From WRMR01 sp031548645 (GTDB lineage: Bacteria; Planctomycetota; Planctomycetia; Pirellulales; Thermoguttaceae): a stretch of DNA of 27,926 bases. Positions within the stretch are counted from its first letter, which is position 1. Each line of letters begins with the position of its first letter. Shown here in pieces: positions 7,831-15,027 of the stretch. A model generated the notes under the pieces. It was not told where the DNA came from. It ran no database searches and was given only the letters and a program-made list of their open reading frames with translations. A program made the translations under genes and the position numbers. The stretch lies in NCBI GenBank assembly GCA_031548645.1, contig JAVBQX010000327.1:1-27926 (forward strand), read 5' to 3'.

Positions 7831-8832
7831 CTAACGGATTTTCGCCAATATCCGTTCGGCGGTTTCGACGGCCCGGGCCGCGTTTCGGGCGGGCGTTTTC
7901 GTCGGTTCATCGCGCAGGAGCATCCCGACGAAATCCGCCATTTCGAGCGACAGGGCGTCAACGGCGGGGAACGATTCGACGCTCGTGCGGAAGCCCGTCT
8001 GCATGAAGGTCGGCTGGCATTTCGCGATTTCCTCCGCGGAAATATTTTGCGGCGCGAAGCCCCCGGCCCGCACTTCGTCCGAAACGCTGACGCACGCAGC
8101 CGTCCGCGTGGCGAAATCAATGATTCGCGTTTCAAAAGCCGACGAAATTTTCATGCAACGCACGGCTTCCTGTTCGACGCGGGACGCCGTCAGATTGGCC
8201 ACCGTCCCATTCGCGAACGTCAGCCGGGCCTGCGCAAAATCCTCGTGCCCGCCCAATGTCGCAAAACCGAACGCGTCGATTTGCGTGACGTCTTCCGGCA
8301 CAGCGGAGAGAATCAGTTCGAGATCGTGAATCATCAGGTCGAGCACGGCCCCGATGTCCGTCGAGCGGAAGGTGTAGCCGCTCGTTCGCCGGGCGTCGAT
8401 CAGGCAGGGCGCGCCCGAAGCGAGCAGTTGCCGACCCGATTCCCAAGCCGGGTTGTACTGCTCCGTGTGGCCGACCATGATTTTGGCGTTGTGTTTTTCG
8501 GCCAGTTGAATCAGCGTTTCGGCGTCCTTCGCGGTGGTCGTCATCGGCTTTTCGATCAGCAGGGAGATGCCTTTTTCGAGAAAAAACCGCGAGATTTCCG
8601 CGTGTTGCACCGAAGGCACGGCAATCACCGCGGCCTGCACCGCATCGGCGAGCGCTTCCGGCGAATCAAAAACCCAGCCGTTGACACGTTCCGCAACCGC
8701 CCGGGCGCTTTCCGCGTTGACATCGTAAACGCCGACCATTTCAACGGCTTCGTGTGCGACCGCTTTCGCCGCGTGAAACGACCCGAGCCTGCCCGAGCCG
8801 ACGATGCCCATCCTCAGAGGTTTCATTTCCAT
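7831..8832 (-). CDS. Gfo/Idh/MocA-family NAD(P)-dependent dehydrogenase
   Basis: A 333-residue oxidoreductase with an N-terminal Rossmann domain (GIVGSGRLG, residues 9-17), the family's EKP motif (94-96, LLIEKPMTT) and a C-terminal substrate domain with the conserved DLMIHDLEL, whose His169 is the usual catalytic position. It should oxidise or reduce a hydroxyl group on a sugar or sugar nucleotide. It lies directly downstream of lpxC (101-base gap), and in several phyla a Gfo/Idh gene sits in the lipid A cluster; the UDP-GlcNAc 3-dehydrogenase GnnA is one such enzyme. That substrate is inference only, as no GnnB aminotransferase is in view. The ATG at 8832 is used; the TTG just before it lies eight bases from AAGGA and may be the true start, which changes one residue. 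Confidence 0.87.
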   Translation of the reverse strand: MEMKPLRMGIVGSGRLGSFHAAKAVAHEAVEMVGVYDVNAESARAVAERVNGWVFDSPEALADAVQAAVIAVPSVQHAEISRFFLEKGISLLIEKPMTTTAKDAETLIQLAEKHNAKIMVGHTEQYNPAWESGRQLLASGAPCLIDARRTSGYTFRSTDIGAVLDLMIHDLELILSAVPEDVTQIDAFGFATLGGHEDFAQARLTFANGTVANLTASRVEQEAVRCMKISSAFETRIIDFATRTAACVSVSDEVRAGGFAPQNISAEEIAKCQPTFMQTGFRTSVESFPAVDALSLEMADFVGMLLRDEPTKTPARNAARAVETAERILAKIR

Positions 8833-8933
8833 CAATCCGTAATTCCTTGCATAGACGCGAGCAAAACGAATTCGGCATTACATGATGAGCAAGCCGAATT
8901 TTCGCCTGCCGCGTGGTAAGTTGAAAAGTAAAA

Positions 8934-9854
8934 TCAGGTGGCAACGCGGGTTTGGGGCTGGAACGTATTCCCGTGCGACTCGACTGTGCTGCTTTCGATA
9001 TAGACCGTCTTTTTCAGCAATTCGCGGACGCATTCGACGTTCAAATGATGGCCCGAACGATACGCGGTAAACTCGCCGATCCAGTCGCAGCCGCCCAGTG
9101 CGAAATCGCCGAGCATGTCGAGCACTTTGTGCCGGGCGCATTCGTCGGCGAAGAGCGGGACGTTGTCGACCGGCTGCTTGTTTTCGTCGAACACGAGTAC
9201 GTCGCGCGGCGAAACCCTGGAGCAAAGCCCCATCGCAAGCAGTTGATCCGCTTCGGCTTTCGTCAAAAACGTCCGACACGACATCAACTGCAAAATGAAA
9301 TTTTCCGGGCTGAACACAAAGCGGTAACTTTGCCGCTGGATAGGGTTATCGTCGCCGTAATCGAGGTGATATATGAATTTCGTGTTACCGTCGTATGACG
9401 GTTTGGCCTCAATCCAGCTTTTGTCGTCGCCTACTCGCAAGTTTTTGTAAACAATGCGTTTCGGGCGGACGGCCGGCTGGGTGATGATGCCCGCTTTGAG
9501 AATTTCCGCGACAAAAAATTGACTTGAGCCGTCAATGCCCGGCATTTCAGGCGCATTGACCCGGATTTCGCAATTGTCGATTTGCAGGCCGTACAACGCG
9601 GCCATAACATGTTCGATCATATCGACTTGTGCATCGGCGGCGATCAACGAAGTCTGGCGCGGCTTGAGGAGCTGGAACTCCGGAGTGGCTGGGATGACCG
9701 GTTGATTCGGCAGATCGACGCGAACGAAAGTCAGTCCGGCCCCGGCGCGCGCAGGGTGAAACTCAACACGAATATCCTGTCCGGTCCAAAACCCGAAGCC
9801 TTCGACAACGGCGGGCTTGGCCAGAGTGTGTTGCATTCGCACCAGTTCGGACAT
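8934..9854 (-). CDS. lpxC: UDP-3-O-acyl-N-acetylglucosamine deacetylase
   Basis: LpxC carries out the committed step of lipid A synthesis, the zinc-dependent deacetylation of UDP-3-O-acyl-GlcNAc in the cytosol. The 306-residue length equals the single-domain family norm. The motif DMIEHVMAALYGLQIDN supplies the catalytic Glu81 and zinc ligand His82; HKVLDMLGDF supplies zinc ligands His242 and Asp246; SGHHLN supplies the catalytic His269; PGIDGSSQFF matches the conserved substrate-loop motif. All key residues are present. Its presence implies a lipopolysaccharide-type outer membrane. The start at 9854 lacks a clear Shine-Dalgarno, and Met7 (MQHTLAKPAVVEGFG) is an alternative that matches where the fold begins. 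The gene follows ompH on the same strand, and the Gfo/Idh dehydrogenase follows it. Confidence 0.93.
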   Translation of the reverse strand: MSELVRMQHTLAKPAVVEGFGFWTGQDIRVEFHPARAGAGLTFVRVDLPNQPVIPATPEFQLLKPRQTSLIAADAQVDMIEHVMAALYGLQIDNCEIRVNAPEMPGIDGSSQFFVAEILKAGIITQPAVRPKRIVYKNLRVGDDKSWIEAKPSYDGNTKFIYHLDYGDDNPIQRQSYRFVFSPENFILQLMSCRTFLTKAEADQLLAMGLCSRVSPRDVLVFDENKQPVDNVPLFADECARHKVLDMLGDFALGGCDWIGEFTAYRSGHHLNVECVRELLKKTVYIESSTVESHGNTFQPQTRVAT

Positions 9855-9913
9855 GATCGTTTGGCTGTTCTGACCTTTGCGGCGGCGATAATGCCGTATC
9901 CGCCCAGAGTGAT

Positions 9914-9942
9914 GTTTTACGATAATAATTGCTGCTTGGTAA
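9914..9942 (-). promoter_or_regulatory. Candidate promoter of lpxC
   Basis: On the minus strand TTACCA (9937-9942), 17 bases, then TAAAAC (9914-9919), each matching four of six consensus positions. It lies about 60 bases before the lpxC start and after the ompH terminator, so lpxC would have its own transcript. Weak matches only. Confidence 0.35.
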
Positions 9943-10040
9943 GCCTTACTGTAGTTTACATGATTGCTTAGATTTTGTAAACAACCGATGTTTCAGTACA
10001 AAGTTACACTAAAGAAAGGGGTTGATAGCGTTCAAATTTC

Positions 10041-10076
10041 AAAAAAAAGACTCTCCCGGCAATTTCCGGAAGAGTC
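10041..10076 (-). terminator. Rho-independent terminator of ompH
   Basis: GACTCTCCCGG (10049-10059) pairs with CCGGAAGAGTC (10066-10076) with one mismatch and a six-base loop. On the minus strand it is followed by eight Ts (A run at 10041-10048). It stands 66 bases after the ompH stop, a textbook intrinsic terminator. Confidence 0.88.
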
Positions 10077-10142
10077 CCTTGATTTATCTGGAATGACTGC
10101 CAGCTTTGTTTATTGCACACGCAATCATATTTTCAGACCACC

Positions 10143-10904
10143 CTATCTCGGGCTCATGGGTTGCCCGCCGCCGGGACCGGTGGCAACGCTGGTTTGCTGC
10201 TGGGGTTTGGCGAATCGCTGCTCTTTAAGCTGGTCGAAATTGACTACGTCATATTTGCCTTTGTACGTATTGTTGAGCCAACCTTCGATTGCCGGAGTAA
10301 TGCTGTAAGCGGACTGATGACAGGCGACCGTTGTTTCAAGTTGCGACATCTCGGCGCTCATCGTTTCCGGTGACCTTTCCTTTGGCAGTCGGCGCGCGAC
10401 GTCCATGTTATTGATCACGACGGCGATATTATATCGTTCCGCATAGACATTGACCATGTTTTTGATTTCCAGAAAGGCGTTGTAATTGGCATGGAGCCCT
10501 GCCATTTGGATTTCTTCGGACATTTTCGCGGCGCGAATTTTAAATTCCGAATCGGCCCGGCGGATGTCCTCCATCTTTTTCGTGTAATCCGGCGTTCCAA
10601 CCGTCATGGCTTCCAACTCGCGTTGCATGGCGGCCAACTGCGTTCTGTCGGCCTGCAATTTTTCGCTTGCCGCTTTTTGGTTCTGCATCAGGGCATTCAT
10701 ATCCGCATACAACTTCGGGTGAATATCCATCAAATACATGTAATCGACGACCGCCACCGGGATGAGCGGCGCGGCGGCCTGCTGCTGTTGCGGATTGGCC
10801 GCCGGTTGGGCGACGGCGCCCTGCTGGGCCAAGAGGTTTGACGTGACCGTCCCGGATGCGACAAGGGCGACCATCGCGAGGAGGCACAATAAAGTCCGTT
10901 TCAT
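10143..10904 (-). CDS. OmpH/Skp-like periplasmic chaperone
   Basis: A 253-residue exported protein resembling OmpH/Skp, the periplasmic holdase that keeps outer-membrane proteins soluble on the way to the BAM complex. It has a signal peptide (about residues 1-27, KRTLLCLLAMVALVASG), a Gln/Ala/Pro-rich linker, a short strand (IPVAVVDYMYLMDIHP) and a long charged helical stretch (KAASEKLQADRTQLAAMQRE to about residue 170) as in the Skp tentacles, then VYAERYNIAVVINN, the family's closing strand. A Pro/Gln/Gly-rich tail follows. The start at 10904 is chosen because AGGAG stands seven bases before it; the ATG two codons upstream is too close to that site. The tentacle helices are longer than in the 160-residue E. 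coli protein, common in Planctomycetota. The neighbour lpxC supports an outer-membrane role. Confidence 0.82.
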   Translation of the reverse strand: MKRTLLCLLAMVALVASGTVTSNLLAQQGAVAQPAANPQQQQAAAPLIPVAVVDYMYLMDIHPKLYADMNALMQNQKAASEKLQADRTQLAAMQRELEAMTVGTPDYTKKMEDIRRADSEFKIRAAKMSEEIQMAGLHANYNAFLEIKNMVNVYAERYNIAVVINNMDVARRLPKERSPETMSAEMSQLETTVACHQSAYSITPAIEGWLNNTYKGKYDVVNFDQLKEQRFAKPQQQTSVATGPGGGQPMSPR

Positions 10905-10910
10905 TTTCAT

Positions 10911-11355
10911 TCTCCTGTGGAATTCTCAAACTGATTCGATCACTGGCCGTCGGTGCCGGGGCGGGATGCCCGTTGCGGGAGTTCGCCGACCGCCTTGCGT
11001 GTAGGCCGCCGCAAATCGCGGGGCCGCTTCCGAACGTCTTCCGTAACGTCGGATCATATTTTTTCGTAATGCCGTATCATGCCGGGTTTTCGCCCGGAAA
11101 ATCAGCGTTGCGGTATTGTGCCTTTTTTCCGTCGACAGGTAAAGGCCGGTTTTTGAATTTTCCTATCTTTTTTGTAAGGATTTTTTTCGTTCCGGCGACA
11201 AGACGAAACCGTATTTTGTGCAAATCTCCCGTTTTTTCGCCGGGGACATTTTGGGGGTGAATTCGTCCGAGCCCATTCCCAAAATCGCGGCATTGCGTCA
11301 CAATAATGAGGTTGTATTTTTTGATTTTTTGTCATCATCGAAAAAGAGGCACCAC
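10911..11355. other. Gene-free region between divergent ompH and aldo/keto reductase genes
   Basis: A 445-base divergent control region. For ompH a candidate promoter reads TTTACC, 17 bases, CACAAT on the minus strand (near 11118-11146), and TATGAT (near 11055) is another possible -10. For the aldo/keto reductase TTGCGT (11293-11298) and TATTTT (11315-11320) are 16 bases apart. An interrupted palindrome ATTTTGGG (11248-11255) / CCCAAAAT (11278-11285) could be an operator. A frame open from 11218 is only an upstream extension of the reductase. Confidence 0.45.
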
Positions 11356-12483
11356 ATGCAATACAGGACACTGACGCGCGACAAGATCAAGGTTTCGGCC
11401 CTCGGGTTCGGCTGCATGAGACTGCCGACGCTCAAAAACGGCAAGCTCGGTCAGCGCGAGGCCATCCGCATCATCCGCTACGGCATCGACAGCGGCATCA
11501 ATTATCTCGACACGGCCTTCCCCTATCATGACGGCGACAGCGAGACGGTCGTCGGCAAGGCGATGAAAAACGGCTATCGCGAAAAGGTGCTCGTTGCGAC
11601 AAAATTTCCGACCTGGGAAGCGAAGAAAAAAAGCGACCTCGACAGGATTCTCAACTCACAACTCGAAAAACTCGGCATCGACTGCATCGACGTGTACCTG
11701 CTGCACAACCTGCACAAGGGCGTGATGGAAAGCGTCGAAAAATTCGAAATGCGCGAATGGCTCCTCAAAAAGCGGAAACAGGGCAAAATCCGTTACCTCG
11801 GTTTTTCGTTTCATGACGATCTGCCGCTGTTCCGCCGGATCGTCGACGGGTTCGACTGGGACGTCTGCCAGATTCAATACAATTACGTCAACGAAACGAC
11901 GCAGGCCGGAACGGCGGGGCTGAAATACGCGGCGTCGAAAGGACTCTCGACGATCATCATGGAGCCGCTTTTCGGCGGGGCGTTGGCCAATCCGGTGGGG
12001 AAACTGGAAAAAATCTTCAAAAAACACCGCAAAAATCCTGTCGACTTGGCCCTGCGCTGGCTCTGGGACAAGCCGGAGGTTTCCCTCGTGCTCAGCGGCA
12101 TGTCGAATATGGACCAAACGGTGCAGAACCTCGAAATCGCCGGGCGAAGCGGCTTCGGGAAGCTCAGCGAGAAGGATCGGGCCGTCATCGCCGAGGCGCA
12201 AAAGGCCTACGACGAATCGCTGCCGGTGAAATGCACGAAATGCCATTACTGCATCCCCTGCCCGTTCGGGATCGACATTCCGTATAATTTCGAACTGTAC
12301 AACAACGCCTCGGCCATACCGAAAACGGCGCAATTGATGAAAACCATTTACACGACCATGCTCGCCCCGACGCAGAAGGCGGCCCATTGCACCGCGTGTG
12401 GACTCTGCGAAGGCAAATGCCCACAGCACCTGGCGATCCGCGATTACCTCAAACAGGCCGACGTCGTGCTGGGGCAACCGTGA
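11356..12483 (+). CDS. Aldo/keto reductase with C-terminal 2x[4Fe-4S] ferredoxin domain
   Basis: A 375-residue protein of the COG1453 type: an aldo/keto reductase barrel (residues 1-285) followed by a bacterial ferredoxin-like domain. The barrel has the catalytic tetrad Asp52, Tyr57 (LDTAFPYHDG), Lys83 (VATKFP) and His117 (LLHNLH). The tail binds two 4Fe-4S clusters through Cys293, 296, 299, 302 (CTKCHYCIPCP) and Cys345, 348, 351, 355 (CTACGLCEGKCP). It probably transfers electrons between a carbonyl substrate and ferredoxin-like carriers in the cytosol; the substrate is unknown. Such fusions are typical of anaerobes. The start at 11356 has GAGG six bases upstream and begins at the fold boundary; the frame is open back to 11218 but that part has no domain. 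The gene stands alone, divergent from ompH and convergent with rpsG. Confidence 0.92.
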   Translation: MQYRTLTRDKIKVSALGFGCMRLPTLKNGKLGQREAIRIIRYGIDSGINYLDTAFPYHDGDSETVVGKAMKNGYREKVLVATKFPTWEAKKKSDLDRILNSQLEKLGIDCIDVYLLHNLHKGVMESVEKFEMREWLLKKRKQGKIRYLGFSFHDDLPLFRRIVDGFDWDVCQIQYNYVNETTQAGTAGLKYAASKGLSTIIMEPLFGGALANPVGKLEKIFKKHRKNPVDLALRWLWDKPEVSLVLSGMSNMDQTVQNLEIAGRSGFGKLSEKDRAVIAEAQKAYDESLPVKCTKCHYCIPCPFGIDIPYNFELYNNASAIPKTAQLMKTIYTTMLAPTQKAAHCTACGLCEGKCPQHLAIRDYLKQADVVLGQP

Positions 12484-12536
12484 CGGTGCGGGAAATCGTT
12501 TGGAAATTCATTCAGAAAGTCTTGACGATAAATTTG

Positions 12537-12602
12537 TTTCTCGCAGAGGCGCTGAGATCGCGGAGAAAAACAACTCTGCGTCCTCCGCGTCTCTGCGAGA
12601 AA
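12537..12602. repeat. Palindromic intergenic repeat (TTTCTCGCAGAG family)
   Basis: Arms at 12537-12565 and 12574-12602 are reverse complements at 24 of 29 positions, starting TTTCTCGCAGAG, with an eight-base A-rich loop. The element lies between the convergent aldo/keto reductase and rpsG genes and shares its arm words (CGCAGAGnCGC) with the element at 7675-7768. It may terminate transcription of the reductase gene; it has no T run of its own. Confidence 0.75.
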
Positions 12603-12680
12603 TCATAAGAATTAAGATATGGGCATTTTGGCATGTGACCGTTACATATTTTTTCCGCGATAACACTAACACTCGCGCAG

Positions 12681-12717
12681 AAAAAAACGAACCCTGCAGG
12701 ATAATGCAAGGTTCGTT
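12681..12717 (-). terminator. Rho-independent terminator of rpsL-rpsG
   Basis: A 13-bp stem with one mismatch: AACGAACCCTGCA (12686-12698) with TGCAAGGTTCGTT (12705-12717), loop GGATAA. On the minus strand it runs into a T run (A's at 12681-12687). It lies 33 bases after the rpsG stop. Confidence 0.88.
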
Positions 12718-12749
12718 GAAATATCAAATTCCCGGAATCGATAGCCGGA

Positions 12750-13220
12750 TCAGTTGGCGAAGTGTGCGAAGGCCTTGTTGGCTTCGGCCATACGGTGGAC
12801 GTTTTCACGGCGGGTGATGGCGGCGCCTTCCTTGTTATAGGCGTTGAGCAGTTCAACGGACAGTTTCTGGGCCGTCGGTTGACCTTTTTTATCGCGAACG
12901 GCCATAAGCAACCAGCGGATGGCCAGCGCGAGACGGCGGTTCGGCATGACCCGCATCGGGACCTGATAGGAGGCACCGCCGACGCGTTTCGAGCGGACTT
13001 CAATGTCCGGCTTGATGTTTTCGATGGCCAGTGTGAAAACTTCGATCGGCGATTTGTCGGTCACTTTTTCGCCGATTTTGTTCAACGCATCATAAAACAC
13101 GGCCTGCGCGACGGTTTTTTTACCGTCGTGCATCAGGCAGTTGATGAATTTGCTGGCCAACACGGAACCGTAAACCGGATCGCCCTTGAGCTGCTTTTGA
13201 CTGGCAGTGATACGCCCCAT
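12750..13220 (-). CDS. rpsG: 30S ribosomal protein S7
   Basis: Ribosomal protein uS7, which binds the 3' domain of 16S rRNA and helps form the E site. It has 156 residues, the bacterial norm. Family signatures are DPVYGSVLASKFINCLMHDG, ENIKPDIEVRSKRVGGASYQ, VPMRVMPNRRLALAIRWLL and the C-terminal ENVHRMAEANKAFAHF. AAGGA stands about nine bases before the ATG at 13220. It follows rpsL by 61 bases and is ended by a strong terminator, so fusA and tuf, which usually follow in the str operon, are absent from this transcription unit. Confidence 0.97.
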   Translation of the reverse strand: MGRITASQKQLKGDPVYGSVLASKFINCLMHDGKKTVAQAVFYDALNKIGEKVTDKSPIEVFTLAIENIKPDIEVRSKRVGGASYQVPMRVMPNRRLALAIRWLLMAVRDKKGQPTAQKLSVELLNAYNKEGAAITRRENVHRMAEANKAFAHFAN

Positions 13221-13281
13221 AACTTCTTTTCCTTACAAAATCTGAACGATAAATATTTTATTGTTTCCGATGGAATTCGGC

Positions 13282-13677
13282 TTACTTTTTCTTTTTGGCG
13301 GCGGCAGCGGCGGCTTTTTTCGCGCCGTACTTACTCCGGGCCTGACGGCGACCGTCGACGGCGCTGGCGTCAAGCGTACCGCGGAGCACGTGGTAACGCA
13401 CACCCGGCAGGTCGCGAACACGGCCACCGCGAATGAGGACGATCGAGTGTTCCTGCAACGAATGGCCTTCGCCGGGAATGTAAACGGTGACTTCCTTGCC
13501 ATTTGACAGGCGGACACGCGTGATTTTGCGAAGCGCGGAGTTCGGCTTCTTCGGCGGCATGGTACGCACCTGAAGGCAAACGCCGCGTTTATGCGGACAC
13601 TGATCAAGAACAGGCGACTTGCTGTTCGACTTTTGCTGAACTCGATTTTTGCGAACCAATTGATTGATTGTCGGCAT
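13282..13677 (-). CDS. rpsL: 30S ribosomal protein S12, Arg at position 88
   Basis: Ribosomal protein uS12, part of the decoding centre. The 131 residues align without gaps to E. coli S12 over the first 100 residues (MPTINQLVRKNR, CPHKRGVC, PPKKPNSALRK, GEGHSLQEHS, RGGRVRDLPGVRYH). The tail is a run of Ala and Lys (KKAAAAAAKKKK), an extension often seen in Planctomycetota. Lys43 in PPKKPNS is the wild-type residue. Position 88, Lys in E. coli counted with Met1, is Arg here (codon CGC, 13414-13416), a substitution known to give streptomycin resistance in other bacteria. A sigma70-like promoter lies at 13811-13838. Confidence 0.97.
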   Translation of the reverse strand: MPTINQLVRKNRVQQKSNSKSPVLDQCPHKRGVCLQVRTMPPKKPNSALRKITRVRLSNGKEVTVYIPGEGHSLQEHSIVLIRGGRVRDLPGVRYHVLRGTLDASAVDGRRQARSKYGAKKAAAAAAKKKK

Positions 13678-13810
13678 GAAAACTCTCGAAAACTATTCCT
13701 TGATGCTTGGGCTTTTCTGACCCGTAAAACCGCTTTTTCATCTATCTTCGCCGCACCGCTTCACGACAAGGTACGGCCTCTTTCTTTCATATAATCAGAG
13801 AGAAGGTATA

Positions 13811-13838
13811 AAAATATCGGAAAAACAGGCTTTGTCAA
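13811..13838 (-). promoter_or_regulatory. Promoter of rpsL-rpsG
   Basis: TTGACA (13833-13838, minus strand) followed after 16 bases by TATTTT (13811-13816). It lies about 135 bases before rpsL and downstream of the birA stop, so the ribosomal genes can be transcribed independently of birA. Confidence 0.5.
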
Positions 13839-13918
13839 TGCCGCGTTGAAATAAAAACGGCGAAATTTCGTCCCGCTGCAAATTAACGTGCGATAACGAT
13901 GCGTCAAAACCGCGTTGG

Positions 13919-14914
13919 TCACAAAATCACACCGGAAACGACTGCCTTTTCGCCGGTTTCCGTCAATACGCGCAACGACCCGTCGGCGTTCAGGCCGAGG
14001 CAGCGGCCAGTGATTTGCCCGTCCTCCCGGGAAATATTCACCATTTTACCGGTTTGACGCAAATCGACTTCAATTTTCTCTGTAAGCTGGGGGAGATGCG
14101 AGGGAAAATAATCCAAAACCTTCATAATTTCCTGACACAATAGAAAAATAAAGCGATATTGGTCTATTTTTTGCCCCAAAACGTCGCTGAGTGTCACGAT
14201 TTTGTCGCGAATTTCTTCCGGTGCGTCAACCGTCGAATTGTTCGTATTGACGCCTATGCCGATGATGACGTGCCGCATGTTCGGCGATTCGATCAGGATG
14301 CCGGTGATTTTGCGGTCGTTGACGTAAACGTCGTTAGGCCAACGGATTTCGATATTCGGCATGAGCACCGGCGTGTCATTTTTCGACGCATTGCTTTTTA
14401 CGAGGGTTTCTTCCGTGATGCCGCGAAGGGCCTGCATGACGGCGAAACCGATTCCAAGCGAAAGCTGCGCCGAGGTTTCCGGCTTCAGGCCGTGCTGTTT
14501 CGCGTCGAGCAGCATCGAAAGGGCCAGCGAGCCGGTGCCGGTCCACCAGGTGTTGTTCCGCCGCCCGCGTCCGGCCGTTTGTTCGTCCGCGGTCACGACA
14601 AAGGGCAAGGCTTTCGGTACCATCGCCTCTTCCAGCCACGAGTTGATTTTTTCCTCATACGTCCGCTCGCGTTTCGATTCCGGCAAAAACGCACGCCTTT
14701 CCCGGACAATCAGGCGTTGCGAGATGGTTTTCAGGAAATCGTTCGTCGAATCGCAGTTGAGAAACCGGCAGTATCCCCCTGCAATGCCAAGCGTTACGAG
14801 TTGTTCGTCAAGCAAATCCTCATCATCCGGAAAATTTACCGCATTGCGTTTTTCCAATTTTTTTTGGAGCAGGGCTTCTCGTCGCCGGGATGCGGGGGTA
14901 TTTCGTTTTGTCAT
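13919..14914 (-). CDS. birA: Biotin--[acetyl-CoA-carboxylase] ligase, no HTH domain
   Basis: Biotin-protein ligase, which makes biotinyl-AMP and transfers biotin to the AccB lysine; AccB is encoded in this window at 19451. Motifs: CDSTNDFLK (residues 54-62), the biotin/ATP loop TADEQTAGRGRRNNTWWTG (108-126), RWPNDVYVNDRKITGILIE (191-209) and IIGIGVNTN (217-225). A small C-terminal SH3-like domain follows (MVNISREDGQITGRCLGL). It lacks a winged-helix domain, so it is a group I ligase not expected to repress biotin genes. The N-terminal 45 residues are basic and unlike a DNA-binding fold. Between STND and the GRGRR loop there is an Arg/Glu-rich insert of about 30 residues longer than usual. No Shine-Dalgarno is visible before the ATG at 14914. 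The gene is divergent from the GH9 gene. Confidence 0.9.
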   Translation of the reverse strand: MTKRNTPASRRREALLQKKLEKRNAVNFPDDEDLLDEQLVTLGIAGGYCRFLNCDSTNDFLKTISQRLIVRERRAFLPESKRERTYEEKINSWLEEAMVPKALPFVVTADEQTAGRGRRNNTWWTGTGSLALSMLLDAKQHGLKPETSAQLSLGIGFAVMQALRGITEETLVKSNASKNDTPVLMPNIEIRWPNDVYVNDRKITGILIESPNMRHVIIGIGVNTNNSTVDAPEEIRDKIVTLSDVLGQKIDQYRFIFLLCQEIMKVLDYFPSHLPQLTEKIEVDLRQTGKMVNISREDGQITGRCLGLNADGSLRVLTETGEKAVVSGVIL

Positions 14915-14938
14915 ACTATGCCGAAAATGACCTTGATG

Positions 14939-14967
14939 TTGTTTTTCGTTCGTGGGATTCCTATAAT
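14939..14967 (+). promoter_or_regulatory. Candidate promoter of the GH9 gene
   Basis: A perfect -10 TATAAT (14962-14967) is preceded at 17 bases by TTGTTT (14939-14944). The predicted leader to the ATG at 15028 is about 54 bases. Confidence 0.55.
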
Positions 14968-15027
14968 AGATGACTTTGAGACAATTTTACCGAAAACCGC
15001 CCTTTCAACAAGCATCAAAAACGTTCC

